Source: Pedobacter chinensis
GTDB lineage: Bacteria; Bacteroidota; Bacteroidia; Sphingobacteriales; Sphingobacteriaceae
DNA: 64,000 nucleotides
Assembly (NCBI RefSeq): GCF_003339865.1
Contig: NZ_QPKV01000002.1
Location: 372,001 to 436,000 of the forward strand
Direction of reading: 5' to 3'
The notes beneath the pieces were generated by a model. That model was given only the letters and a program-made list of their open reading frames with translations, ran no database searches and was not told where the DNA came from. Both the position numbers and the translations under genes were made by a program. Each line of letters opens with the position of its first letter. Within the stretch, counting starts at the first letter, position 1. Shown piece after piece: positions 9,175-17,572 of the stretch.

Positions 9175-9448
9175 ATTAATTTTTGATTATAGCTAACCTA
9201 TTCATACCACTTATTAATGGTTTTAGTATAACAAACTTAAAATGGGTGTAACTCTTTGGCCTTTAATACCAAAGGCAATATTAGAAGAATTTTCATCTTC
9301 TATCAGGAATGTATGAATGGTTATTCAATAATAATGAAAGCAATTTTAGCATAAAATACTTAATATTAAGTATTTAAGAAATTGTAAACCAAAAATATAA
9401 ATGGTTACAGAAATAATCAACCATGACAGGTATTATTTCGAAGTATTT

Positions 9449-9817
9449 TTACTCTGTAGAATCTATTCGGGTTCCTGTTCTAAAATCATAACCAAACTCA
9501 TCTGGGTAGACTTTACCATCATCTTTAGGATCGTTTCCATATTTATTTCTACCCACATTACCGCTGCTAAACAACATTATCAAGAAATAAAATGGAAAGA
9601 ATTGCCACCAACCTGATGCGCCTATATCATGACATCGTTTAGCGCCTTGTGCGTACATCACATATATAAATGGTAAAATGAAAATAATCATCCACTCCAT
9701 CCCTTCGTCTTTTGCTAAATAAGCAACGCCAAAATACAAAAAAATATAAATTATAATGCTTAATCCGTACTCTAAGCGACGAATTCTGCCTTCAAACGAA
9801 AATGGATCTTTAAACAC
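9449..9817 (-). CDS. DUF805 family membrane protein
   Basis: A 122-residue inner-membrane protein. It opens with the DUF805 hallmark FKDPFSFEGRIRRLEYG, followed by hydrophobic helices (about residues 18-36, 40-56 and 72-85) and the conserved KRCHDIGASGWWQF segment before the third helix. The tail GNDPKDDGKVYPDEFGYD is polar. A paralogue with the same start and loop lies at 60940-61344. The role of the family is unknown. It has no operon partner: 99 bp separate its stop from the start of the next same-strand gene upstream or downstream region. Confidence 0.85.
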   Translation of the reverse strand: MFKDPFSFEGRIRRLEYGLSIIIYIFLYFGVAYLAKDEGMEWMIIFILPFIYVMYAQGAKRCHDIGASGWWQFFPFYFLIMLFSSGNVGRNKYGNDPKDDGKVYPDEFGYDFRTGTRIDSTE

Positions 9818-9916
9818 GAGCGTTAACTTTTTAATCAGTAATCAGATAATTGAATGATGCAAATTAAAAAAATCATTAAAATTTTTATTCGTGTGTGTAA
9901 AAAATCAGCCGCTAAA

Positions 9917-10657
9917 CTAGCAATATTTATCTATAAAAAGCTTTTTACTAACCAATTGAAGGTAATTATAATTTGCTGAAATTTGATGTCTCTTTCTGAT
10001 TCTATATAAAAAATGACCACCAAAATCTATAAAAATCGGACAAGATGCTTTAAGCCAAACCTGATGGGCATTTCTCCAGCTAAAGGAATAAAATTCAGTT
10101 GAGAAAGAGATATGCTTTAATTCCTGATGATAGAAATTCAGGATCTCAGGATTTATTTTTTCTGATAATGCATCCATTTTCCTGATCATAGAAAGGTGTT
10201 CGGTATTGCAGAATTCAAACTCGTTGAGCAAAACATCATTTGGATTTGGAATTGATTTTAAAATTTTAAAGCCTTTAAATTTTAATCCATTCACTACCCA
10301 GATTAATTTACTGTAAAATTGTTCTCTTGATTGAAGTTCATTAAAAGGTATTGGGGAATTTTGAAGTTCGATGGTAACTCCTGCCTGTGTATGTATATCT
10401 GCACGATGAAACTGGCAAAGTTGATCATCATAGAAATTAACCTCGCGAAAGTGTTCAGGAAACTTTTCTTTCCATTCCCGATGCCAAATCGTTTCACTCT
10501 CCCACCAGGAATCACAATTGGCTAAAAAAGCATGTGCCCAATGATGAATTTTTATTGAACCGCACTTTGCAAATACTTTTTGCCCGCAACCTATGCAAAT
10601 GGCACTTTTACCTTTTATGGCATGAATCCGTTCTCCATTTAATAATGCATATTGCAT
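9917..10657 (-). CDS. competence protein CoiA-like nuclease family protein
   Basis: A 246-residue protein with the CoiA-like layout. There is an N-terminal zinc-binding segment (C21-x-x-C24, C32, then HHWAH at 38-42), followed by a restriction-endonuclease-like core. The predicted catalytic residues are visible in HRADI (D87) and IELQNS (E97-x-Q99), followed by NELQSREQFY, the usual helix after the core. Better known CoiA proteins promote DNA processing during transformation, but many CoiA-like proteins are stand-alone nucleases of unknown role. It follows the 113-residue gene by 9 bp and is likely co-transcribed with it. No com genes are visible nearby. Confidence 0.75.
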   Translation of the reverse strand: MQYALLNGERIHAIKGKSAICIGCGQKVFAKCGSIKIHHWAHAFLANCDSWWESETIWHREWKEKFPEHFREVNFYDDQLCQFHRADIHTQAGVTIELQNSPIPFNELQSREQFYSKLIWVVNGLKFKGFKILKSIPNPNDVLLNEFEFCNTEHLSMIRKMDALSEKINPEILNFYHQELKHISFSTEFYSFSWRNAHQVWLKASCPIFIDFGGHFLYRIRKRHQISANYNYLQLVSKKLFIDKYC

Positions 10658-10666
10658 ATTAAACTG

Positions 10667-10984
10667 TTACTGTTCGCTACCCTTAAAAATATTCATTACT
10701 GAGGTTTTCCATTGGATATAGCCCAAATCGCCACATGTACGGGCAACAAACTCTTCAACTTCTTCTGCAACATCATTAACTATGCGCCAACGGATTTTAT
10801 ATTTTGGATTATAACTAATATAAACAACCACATCATCAGTACGTTGCCCTACAGATTCCAAACCCTGTAAGTGTATATCTCTCAAATCCTCGGCGGCTAC
10901 TTTCAATCTTTCATTCATGATTTTACCTAAAGAAAGATCTGGTTTAAAATCTGTTTCTAATATTGCTAAAACTGTAACAGTCAT
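10667..10984 (-). CDS. hypothetical protein, about 105 residues
   Basis: I do not recognise this family. The chosen start is the Met at 10984 (MTVTVLAILETDFKPDLSLG), because the eight extra residues from the upstream Met at 11008 look non-conserved; the longer form is possible. The protein is soluble with an alternating strand/helix pattern, including VVVYISYNPKYKIRWRIVN and a C-terminal helix with CGDLGYIQWKTSVMNIF. It sits 9 bp upstream of the CoiA-like gene and probably shares its transcript, so a joint role is an inference only. Confidence 0.6.
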   Translation of the reverse strand: MTVTVLAILETDFKPDLSLGKIMNERLKVAAEDLRDIHLQGLESVGQRTDDVVVYISYNPKYKIRWRIVNDVAEEVEEFVARTCGDLGYIQWKTSVMNIFKGSEQ

Positions 10985-11196
10985 ATCACTCCTATTCAAT
11001 GAAAGCACAAAAACGGCTTTCCTGCTAAATTAACTTATGTTCGCTTAGGCGAATAAAGCAAATTTATACTAAAATAATTAGCAAACAAAAATGTAGCATG
11101 TTATTTTTTTTAGTTAATTCAGTTTCAAACCAAACATACTGATAACCAGATCAATAAAATAAACCGGAATTAAAAAAAGAAAAAGAAAAAATTTTG

Positions 11197-11270
11197 AAAA
11201 AAAAGAGAGATTAATTGAATATTAATCTCTCCGTTTGTTAATCTAAATCGTCCCGTTGATTTAATTCTAA
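11197..11270 (-). ncRNA. putative small RNA, copy 1 (conserved 31-nt block plus intrinsic terminator)
   Basis: Read on the minus strand, a block at 11268-11238 containing AATTAAATCAACGGGACGAT is followed by an 11-bp perfect hairpin with a 5-nt loop (11231-11205) and eight T (11204-11197), a strong intrinsic terminator. The same block with two mismatches, again followed by an 11-bp hairpin, occurs at 14638-14561. No minus-strand gene lies upstream of copy 1, so it is not an obvious 3' UTR. A promoter-like pair ends just before the block. The block also reads ELNQRDDLD then stop, but with a stop two codons before ELN and no start codon, so RNA is favoured over peptide. Confidence 0.5.
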
Positions 11271-11275
11271 CTACA

Positions 11276-11307
11276 CAAATAAAGCACGTATTTAAAACTA
11301 AAACAAT
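11276..11307 (-). promoter_or_regulatory. candidate Bacteroidota promoter for small RNA copy 1
   Basis: On the minus strand TATTG is followed after 20 nt by TTTATTTG, one mismatch from the TAnnTTTG -7 consensus. The predicted start lies a few bases downstream, right at the beginning of the conserved 31-nt block. The match to the -33 TTTG element is 3 of 4. This is pattern-based only. Confidence 0.35.
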
Positions 11308-11537
11308 ACCTATAAGTTGGTAATTTTTTGTTGTATGTGCTAGTATGATAATTAAGAATGCAAACAGGGTATATTTACGGTAATCGTAAAACAGAATTTT
11401 AAATAAATATCACACACATGTCATTACAGGCATAATCATGTGCATAAAATCACAAAAAAATAAATTTGGATTAGCTGCTTTGTACGCATCTTTGTAATCA
11501 TTTCTCATGAATTTTAAAAAGAGCTTAAAGGAATAAG
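11308..11537. other. AT-rich leader region upstream of the helicase gene
   Basis: Together with the small RNA this fills the 529-bp gap between the 113-residue gene and the helicase. No ORF or hairpin of note is visible here. A short inverted pair around CACATG / CATGTG (about 11414-11444) is probably incidental. The helicase promoter is expected in this stretch. Confidence 0.3.
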
Positions 11538-13658
11538 ATGCATAAAACAGAAAGTGACAATCATTCAAAGCAAAATAATCAGCTTATTCTCGATTTTATA
11601 AAATACACCAACCAACCTGTTCTCTTAACCGGAAAAGCCGGAACCGGAAAAACTACTTTATTAAGAGAAATTAAAGAAACAACAAAGAAAAATTTCGCCG
11701 TAGTTGCGCCTACTGCTGTTGCAGCCATTAACGCTGGCGGTGTAACTATCCATTCTTTTTTTCAGATGCCATTTGGCCCTATAATTCCAGTTACCGGTGA
11801 ACAGCAGTTTAAAGAATTAAAATATGCTGAAGAAAAAACCAAGGTATTGAAATGTCTTGAATTACTCATTATTGATGAAATCAGTATGGTTAGGGCTGAT
11901 ATGCTCGATTTTATTGATCAATCATTAAAAAAGGTAAAAGGAACGCATTTACCTTTCGGTGGCGTGCAGGTATTAATGATTGGCGATTTGTATCAACTTT
12001 CGCCAATTGCCCACGATGCATGGCATATCTTAAAAGAATACTATTTAAGTCCTTATTTTTTTGATAGCCAGATTTTAAAATCAATTTCATTAATCACCTT
12101 CGAGCTTAAGAAAGTTTATCGCCAGTCTGATCCTTTATTTCTTGATATTCTTAACAGGATTAGAGAGAACACCCTTACGCCTGAACTGTTAGAAAAATTA
12201 AACACTCATTTTGACCCGGGCTTAAATGAGGTTTGGAAAGATGAATACATTACCTTAACCACTCACAACAACCTGGTTACTCAAATTAATCAGGATTGCC
12301 TTGCAAAATTAGAAGGCGAACTTTATTCTTTTAATGCTAAAATAACCGGAGATTTTCCAAAAGATGCTTATCCTGTTGATGAAGTTTTGCAACTGAAAGT
12401 TGGCGCCCAAGTTATGTTCATTAAAAATGACTCATCAGGAAAAAAGCAATATTACAATGGTAAAGCAGCAAAAATTGTTGCCATAGCAAATGATCGCATC
12501 AGCGTTCAATTTATTGATGATTCTTCACATTTTGAAGTAGAGCGTGAAGAATGGCAAAACCTTAAATACAATCTTGATCAGGAAGAAAATAAAATTGAAG
12601 AAGTAAATACCGGCTCTTTTTCTCAATATCCATTTAAACTTGCCTGGGCAATTACCATTCATAAAAGTCAGGGCCTGACATTTGAAAAGGCCATTATCGA
12701 CATTAGTTCATCCTTTACCCACGGGCAGGCTTATGTTGCATTGAGCAGGTGCAAAAGTTTGGCTGGATTAATATTGAAATCTCCTGTAAAAATGGAGAAT
12801 ATCATAACCGATCAACGCATTATTGGCTTCACGGCAAATGCGGTAAGCCAAACACCTACAGCAAAAAACCTTGATCATTATATCAAAAAATACACATGGG
12901 ATTTAATTGATGATTTATTTGATTTCAGTTCCTTAAAAGAAAACTGGATTAGCATTAGCAGTGCAAAATTTAGGGCCTTTGATGAAAATGCTGCTTTTAA
13001 AACCCTGCTTGATCATACATCAGTTATCCTGGATAAAGAATTGATTAATGTTGCCGCAAAATTCAGAAGTCAGGAAGTTGCCAAAATTTCAATCGAAGCA
13101 AATTTATCAGATGAAAAATTATTTCTAGATCGATTAAGTAAAGCCGCTGCTTATTTCACACCAAAAATCAATCATGTTATTTCTGAGATGTCAAAGTTTA
13201 CGGCCTTAAAGCTATTGGCAGATGAAAACGCTGAAAAAACTTTGAATACATTAATTTCATGTATGAATACCCTTAATGTGAAATTATCATTGTTCAATTT
13301 TTCCTGGGAGGGTTTTTCGATAGCGAATTATACCAGAACAGTTTTAGAGGCTGGTAATAAATACGATGTGGCACCAAAAAAGACCTTTACAAGTAAAATA
13401 GAACTTCCGAAAGAAATTACCAATCAAAAACTTTATCAGAATTTAGTTGAATGGCGCAGTCAATTAAGTAAAAAACGAAACGTTCCCGAACATACAATTC
13501 TCTCTGATGTAGCATTACTGAACATTGCTTCGAAGCCACCAAAATCAACCGATCAACTGGCTGCAATTAGAGGCGTGGGGATAGGAAATGCAGTAGATTT
13601 AGGGAACGAGCTATTGAAAATTGTAAATACTTATATGGGTGCAAGTACCCTTTTTTAA
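11538..13658 (+). CDS. Pif1/RecD-type AAA helicase with C-terminal HRDC-like domain
   Basis: A 706-residue superfamily 1B DNA helicase. Walker A is GKAGTGKTTLL (about residues 32-42), then VVAPTAVAAINAGGVTIHSFF (motif Ia region of Pif1), Walker B LLIIDEISMV, and a GGVQVLMIGDLYQL motif III. The C-terminal UvrD/RecD2 part has TIHKSQGLTFEKAIID and HGQAYVALSRCKSLAGL, the Pif1 motif V/VI. The final 90 residues (YQNLVEWRSQLSKKRN to AAIRGVGIGNAVDLG) resemble an HRDC DNA-binding domain. It is probably involved in unwinding DNA structures during repair or replication. This single-domain-plus-HRDC form is frequent in Bacteroidota. Its stop abuts the stop of the convergent gene with no spacer. Confidence 0.9.
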   Translation: MHKTESDNHSKQNNQLILDFIKYTNQPVLLTGKAGTGKTTLLREIKETTKKNFAVVAPTAVAAINAGGVTIHSFFQMPFGPIIPVTGEQQFKELKYAEEKTKVLKCLELLIIDEISMVRADMLDFIDQSLKKVKGTHLPFGGVQVLMIGDLYQLSPIAHDAWHILKEYYLSPYFFDSQILKSISLITFELKKVYRQSDPLFLDILNRIRENTLTPELLEKLNTHFDPGLNEVWKDEYITLTTHNNLVTQINQDCLAKLEGELYSFNAKITGDFPKDAYPVDEVLQLKVGAQVMFIKNDSSGKKQYYNGKAAKIVAIANDRISVQFIDDSSHFEVEREEWQNLKYNLDQEENKIEEVNTGSFSQYPFKLAWAITIHKSQGLTFEKAIIDISSSFTHGQAYVALSRCKSLAGLILKSPVKMENIITDQRIIGFTANAVSQTPTAKNLDHYIKKYTWDLIDDLFDFSSLKENWISISSAKFRAFDENAAFKTLLDHTSVILDKELINVAAKFRSQEVAKISIEANLSDEKLFLDRLSKAAAYFTPKINHVISEMSKFTALKLLADENAEKTLNTLISCMNTLNVKLSLFNFSWEGFSIANYTRTVLEAGNKYDVAPKKTFTSKIELPKEITNQKLYQNLVEWRSQLSKKRNVPEHTILSDVALLNIASKPPKSTDQLAAIRGVGIGNAVDLGNELLKIVNTYMGASTLF

Positions 13659-14159
13659 CTATTTAAAGATAAGGAAATAACAAATTGTCAATGCCATTCC
13701 TAGCAGCATAAAACCAATTCGGGCCAGCCAGTTATTTAATATGTTTTTGCCTTGTTCTGTTATATTTTGTTCAAGAGATTTAAGGAGTTTTTCTTGTTTA
13801 ACAACTTTATCTTTAAGATCTAAATTCTCATTTTTAAGATCAAAAATGCTTTTTCCGGTATCTTCTTCTAATTTATTTAATGCATAACGCCTTTTAAAAC
13901 CGCCCTCATTAATAAACATATCCACACCTGCTTGTTTGCCAACCATTGCCGGTAATGGTACACCATCAACCTGCCCAACAAGAATTACCAGGTTCATCTG
14001 AACCAAAAGGTCAAGATAATCAGCCGCTAAACTTCCATTTCCTCTAAATATTTTAAGCACCCGATCAGACTTAATGTAAATTTCTTCGTCAAATTCATTA
14101 AGGATATTGTCCAAAAGCTCACATTTAGCTGGAGTTAAACTTATGGATAGATTTTTCAT
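13659..14159 (-). CDS. hypothetical tail-anchored membrane protein
   Basis: A 166-residue protein of unknown family. Residues 1 to about 95 are soluble, with a helix-turn-helix-like stretch (LLVQMNLVILVGQVDG) preceding KRRYALNKLEE. Residues about 105-140 form a coiled coil rich in Lys, Glu and Leu. The last 22 residues (ARIGFMLLGMALTICYFLIF) are a single membrane helix, giving a C-terminally anchored topology with the body in the cytoplasm. It is tail-to-tail with the helicase gene with zero spacing, leaving no room for a separate terminator. Confidence 0.7.
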   Translation of the reverse strand: MKNLSISLTPAKCELLDNILNEFDEEIYIKSDRVLKIFRGNGSLAADYLDLLVQMNLVILVGQVDGVPLPAMVGKQAGVDMFINEGGFKRRYALNKLEEDTGKSIFDLKNENLDLKDKVVKQEKLLKSLEQNITEQGKNILNNWLARIGFMLLGMALTICYFLIFK

Positions 14160-14343
14160 TTAGAGAACATAAAATTATTAAGCAATAAAGCAAAAATATA
14201 TTTAACCTAAAAGTTTTTATCGGTAAAATAACAGATCTAAGACCAAATGGATTATAAAAATATTATTGCAATCTACCTAAAAAGTTAATTTTCAGGCAAA
14301 ACTTAATCCAGTTGAACGATGTTTTAACTCATAAAAAGCAGTT

Positions 14344-14562
14344 ATGAAAAACCCAGATCAAGAACCAAAAGAAAACGATGAAATTGAAAATATCGAGCAA
14401 TTTCAAATGCAACGTTCGGGAGGAAATGCCGCTGAAGGCCATCCTTCAAATGAAGATAATGATGATGAAGGTTATACGGAAGATGAAATACCTTTTGCTG
14501 ATGGAGAAGGCACTCAACTCGACCAACTGATTGATGAGGAGGAACAGGATGATGAAGATTAA
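14344..14562 (+). CDS. very acidic small hypothetical protein
   Basis: A 72-residue protein made mainly of Asp, Glu, Asn and Gln, beginning MKNPDQEPKENDEIENIEQ and ending DEEEQDDED. It is probably intrinsically disordered. The ATG is preceded by an A-rich stretch and the codon composition matches its neighbours. The overlapping frame on the opposite strand is a shadow of this low-complexity sequence. A strong hairpin follows the stop directly. Similar small acidic proteins occur near stress genes elsewhere in this window (for example 40853-41068), but no family is recognised. Confidence 0.6.
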   Translation: MKNPDQEPKENDEIENIEQFQMQRSGGNAAEGHPSNEDNDDEGYTEDEIPFADGEGTQLDQLIDEEEQDDED

Positions 14563-14640
14563 AATAAAAAGAGCGTTCAATCACTTGAGCGCTCTCTCAT
14601 TAAATGTTTAATCTAAATGGTCACGTTGATTTAATTCTGA
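14561..14640 (-). ncRNA. putative small RNA or 3' UTR element, copy 2 (31-nt block plus terminator)
   Basis: On the minus strand the block at 14638-14608 (AATTAAATCAACGTGACCAT at its core) matches copy 1 with two substitutions. It is followed by an 11-bp stem with one G-U pair and a TCAC-type loop (14595-14570), then TTTTTATTTT. The sequence outside block and hairpin is unrelated to copy 1. It lies 44 bp after the stop of the DUF4142 gene, so it may be that gene's 3' end, a processed RNA, or an independent RNA. The hairpin may also stop the convergent acidic-protein gene. In-frame reading gives SELNQRDHLD then stop, without an ATG. Confidence 0.45.
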
Positions 14641-14681
14641 TGTATCCAACTTGACATTTCCTGTTATCAATAACTCTCTTT

Positions 14682-15371
14682 CTATTTAACATTTGACATG
14701 GCCGTAATCTGGGCCAGATGGGTTTTAAATTTTGGTAAATATTTAAGCGAGTATCTTTTTACTGCAGCATCAGAAGATTTCGAGCCAGCTTCAAAAAGTG
14801 CAACAATGTTTCTATGATCTTCAATACTCATTGCAATATAGGCTTCATCAAATTCATTCCCTTTTAGATCGGTAAGCTTATTTACCGAATTTAAAACATC
14901 AGCATCCTGAAGCATTTTGAAGCCCTGGAACATGACACCTTTTACCTGTCCCGAGTTTCCGGCTTCCCCTTGATTTTGATTTCTTGATGTATCTTGTAAA
15001 TTATTGGGAGATGAATCAATTCTACCATCAGGTCTTTGTCCGCCCTGTGGTTTACTGGTTGGCAATGTAATATTCCTGGCTTTTGCCAACGTTAAAAGTT
15101 CTTCTTTCGCTGCTGCATGGTCATCCAGAATCCTTTTTGCAAATGTTTTAATTTTCCGGTCGCTGGAGTTTTCCACTGCAATACCACTCATTTGTGTTTC
15201 TTTCATTCCATAACGCATGGCCTGCGTCATAAAAACTTCGGGTGGTAAAATATTTTGTAATGGGGCAAATACAGGGTGCTTCAATTTGATTATTGGCTCC
15301 TCCGCTGCAATTAAACCGTTTCCCATTGATAATGCTATTAGCAATACAAATGCCGATTTGATATTTTTCAT
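14682..15371 (-). CDS. DUF4142 family secreted protein
   Basis: A 229-residue exported protein with a signal peptide (about residues 1-23, cleavage near LIAAEEP). Two halves of a ferritin-like helical bundle carry DUF4142 features: VFMTQAMRYGMKETQMSGIA, with IKTFAKRILDDHAAAKEEL before, and EFDEAYIAMSIEDHRNIVALFE after, a 50-residue Gly/Asn/Gln-rich insert. Family members are periplasmic and of unknown function, often induced by stress. The insert is longer than usual. The putative RNA element lies just downstream on the same strand. Confidence 0.85.
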   Translation of the reverse strand: MKNIKSAFVLLIALSMGNGLIAAEEPIIKLKHPVFAPLQNILPPEVFMTQAMRYGMKETQMSGIAVENSSDRKIKTFAKRILDDHAAAKEELLTLAKARNITLPTSKPQGGQRPDGRIDSSPNNLQDTSRNQNQGEAGNSGQVKGVMFQGFKMLQDADVLNSVNKLTDLKGNEFDEAYIAMSIEDHRNIVALFEAGSKSSDAAVKRYSLKYLPKFKTHLAQITAMSNVK

Positions 15372-15545
15372 AATCCTGATAAGTGAGTGTACCTAAATCA
15401 ACCCCTAAAACCATTAAAAAGTTTGCAAAAAGTGAGTTTTCGTTTTAAAACCAAATTAAAAAGTTAATAACTCAGGCAATGTGAATAATTAACTTAAACA
15501 TCTGAAAATTAAATGGGTTAAGCTTATATTACTAAACATAAGCTT

Positions 15546-15908
15546 ATGAAAAAGTGCATATATGTTGTAGAAGATAATCCAAACATCAGAGAGATTATCG
15601 AATTTTTGTTAACAGAGGAATTATATGATGTTAAGGCTTGCCGAAACACCAGTGATTTTTGGAAACAAATGCAACAAAACATCCCGGATATGGTTATTTT
15701 AGACATTATGTTGCCTGATGGAAATGGAATTGACATTTGTACTCAACTTAAGCAAAATGCGAAAACGCATAATATTCCGGTCATGATGATGTCGGCTAAT
15801 AATCATTTGAACGCTGTTAAATCAAAATGCACCGCAGAAGATTTTATTAATAAACCTTTTGATTTGAATGATTTTGCGCGTAGGGTGGAAAGATATGTGC
15901 CAAATTAG
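15546..15908 (+). CDS. single-domain response regulator (CheY-like receiver)
   Basis: A 120-residue receiver domain without output domain. Acidic pocket residues E9-D10 (YVVEDNPN), the phospho-acceptor D53 (MVILDIMLPDG), a Ser in MMMSAN and the conserved Lys in FINKPFDL are all present. It is an orphan, with no kinase gene adjacent. Two other receiver-only proteins in the window (36723-37082 and 44919-45275) are closer to each other than to this one. It probably works as a phosphotransfer intermediate or protein-interaction switch. Confidence 0.9.
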   Translation: MKKCIYVVEDNPNIREIIEFLLTEELYDVKACRNTSDFWKQMQQNIPDMVILDIMLPDGNGIDICTQLKQNAKTHNIPVMMMSANNHLNAVKSKCTAEDFINKPFDLNDFARRVERYVPN

Positions 15909-15975
15909 CATTGCCGATGCTGATTTAATTATTTGCGTACACGCATATCAAATGTTCCTAATGGAACAAACAGGG

Positions 15976-16562
15976 GATTTTAAAACTGGCGAAGTTCGGC
16001 CAAACTATGCCCCTTGAAACTTCGCAAGTTGAGGTTACCGACTTACGAAGTTTAATTGGGTGGAGCGCAAGGGAAACTTCGTCAGTCTGATCATATCAAT
16101 AATCGTCAATGGCGAGGAGGAACGACGAAGCAATCTGTTTTGCCATGTGATTACAGAAAATTCCTTCATTCCAATTCACAGTCCTTTCCTCAATTCGCAA
16201 TAAGGTGGTTTTAAAACTGGCGAAGTTCTGCCAAACCATGCCCCTTGAAACTTCGCAAGTTGAGGCTACCGACTTACGAAGTTTAGTTGGGTGGCGCAAG
16301 GAAAACTTCGTCAGTCTGATCATATCAATAATCGTCAATTGCGAGGAGGAACGACGAAGCAATCTGTTTTGCTACGTTCCTCATTACAAAAAAATTGCTT
16401 CATTCCAATTCACAGTCCTTTCCTCAATTCGCAATAAGGTGGTTTTAAAACTGGCGAAGTTCTGCCAAACCATGCCCCCTGAACCTTCGCAAGTTGAGGC
16501 TACCGACTTACGAAGTTTAGTTGGGTGGAGCGCAAGGAAAACTTCGTAAGTCTGATCATGAT
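15976..16562. repeat. tandem repeat, about 2.5 copies of a 231-234 bp unit
   Basis: Equivalent points (the AAAACTGGCGAAGTT segment) fall at 15982, 16213 and 16447, giving periods of 231 and 234 bp; the third unit is partial. Each unit has four copies, in alternating orientation, of a palindromic core ACTnnCGAAGTTT. In the third unit 16505-16518 and 16539-16552 form a perfect 14-bp stem. Units also contain GAGGAGGAACGACGAAGCAATC, trimmed here to its core GAACGACGAAGCAATC, similar to REP-like dispersed sequences of many bacteria. ORFs across the array are repeat artefacts. It lies between the orphan response regulator and the SDR gene. Confidence 0.85.
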
Positions 16563-16591
16563 TACAAAAACCGTTTAAGAACGCCGTTCAG

Positions 16592-16650
16592 TTGCCATAA
16601 AGAAAATATAAACCAGATAGCTAAAATGTTCTTAAATGTCTTAGGTGGTT
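16592..16650. repeat. interspersed intergenic repeat, second copy
   Basis: TTGCCATAAAGAAAATATA, then ATAGCT, then GTTCTTAAATGTCTTAGGTGG closely parallels 5282-5339, roughly four of five positions being equal by eye. Just downstream AGGTGGTTCA pairs imperfectly with TGAACCGCCACCT to form a hairpin past the end of the SDR gene. This suggests a dispersed intergenic element that may serve as a 3' end structure. Confidence 0.5.
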
Positions 16651-16703
16651 CATCTTGTGAACCGCCACCTGTAAGAAATTAATTCCTTACCCACAGCTTC
16701 ATT

Positions 16704-17555
16704 TTAGCCGTTTACCACCTCACCACCATTTACATGAATAACCTGACCTGTAATAAAAGAAGCATCTTCAGATGCCAGAAAGACATATGCAGGTCCAAGC
16801 TCCGAAGGTTGTCCTGCTCTTTCCATCGCTGTTTCTGAACCAAATGATTTAATTTTTTTCTCATCAAATGTGGATACAATTAAAGGCGTCCACACTGGTC
16901 CTGGCGCTACTGCATTTACTCTTATCCCCGATTTAGCTAAATTGGTAGCTAATGAACGGGTAAATGAAGTTATAGCGCCTTTTGTTGAAGAATAATCGAT
17001 CAAATTTGGCGAGGAACGATATGCAGTTACAGATGTGGTGTTAATAATACAATCGCCAGCTTGAAAATGTTCCAATGCCTCATGCGCAAAATAAAAATAT
17101 CCGAAAATGTTTGTTCTAAAGGTATCTTCCAATTGTTTATCATCAATTTTTTTTGGATCCTTTTGAGGAACCTGAATACCTGCATTGTTTACCAGAATAT
17201 TAATTTTTCCGAATTCTTTGATGACTTGTTCAACTGCTTTTTTAGCAAAAGCAGGTTTCTTAACATCTCCCTTAATAAGCAGGCAGGTCCTTCCCTCTTC
17301 CGTTATCATTTTCCTGGTGTCTTTGGCATCTTCTTCTTCATCAAAATATACAATGGCGATTTGTGCACCTTCTCTGGCGAAATGAACTGCTGCCGATCTC
17401 CCTATTCCGCTATCGCCTCCAGTAATCAGGGCCACTTTATCCATTAATTTCCCTGAACCTTTGTAACTTTCTTTAATCACTTCAGGAGCAGGATTCATTT
17501 TGGCTTCTATGCCTGGCTGCTTATTTTGTTTAGCCGGGGTTTTCTGTGTTTTCAT
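16704..17555 (-). CDS. SDR family NAD(P)-dependent oxidoreductase (YghA / general stress protein 39 type)
   Basis: A 283-residue cytoplasmic short-chain dehydrogenase. A Lys/Pro-rich leader precedes KVALITGGDSGIGRSAAVHF (Rossmann GxxxGxG), then NNAG in ILVNNAGIQV, the catalytic Ser in NTTSVTAY and the catalytic Tyr/Lys in DYSSTKGAIT, with PGPVWTPLI after. This divergent SDR group (about 285-300 residues with the long leader) is associated with general stress in bacteria; true substrates are unknown. A secreted paralogue is at 38916-39923, sharing PGPIWTPLQ and the GGDSGxGRAA motif. It is a monocistronic gene. Confidence 0.9.
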   Translation of the reverse strand: MKTQKTPAKQNKQPGIEAKMNPAPEVIKESYKGSGKLMDKVALITGGDSGIGRSAAVHFAREGAQIAIVYFDEEEDAKDTRKMITEEGRTCLLIKGDVKKPAFAKKAVEQVIKEFGKINILVNNAGIQVPQKDPKKIDDKQLEDTFRTNIFGYFYFAHEALEHFQAGDCIINTTSVTAYRSSPNLIDYSSTKGAITSFTRSLATNLAKSGIRVNAVAPGPVWTPLIVSTFDEKKIKSFGSETAMERAGQPSELGPAYVFLASEDASFITGQVIHVNGGEVVNG

Positions 17556-17572
17556 CCGTTTAAATTTTTAAT

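Noticed and set aside
11238..11268. Short peptide ELNQRDDLD encoded by the conserved block
   Set aside because: Copy 1 has an in-frame stop two codons before it and no start codon; conservation is better explained by RNA, though kept open in the finding.
16096..16549. Two ORFs of 88 and 114 residues across the 232-bp tandem repeat
   Set aside because: They lie entirely in repeated palindromic DNA, repeat themselves with the unit, and have no protein-like features.
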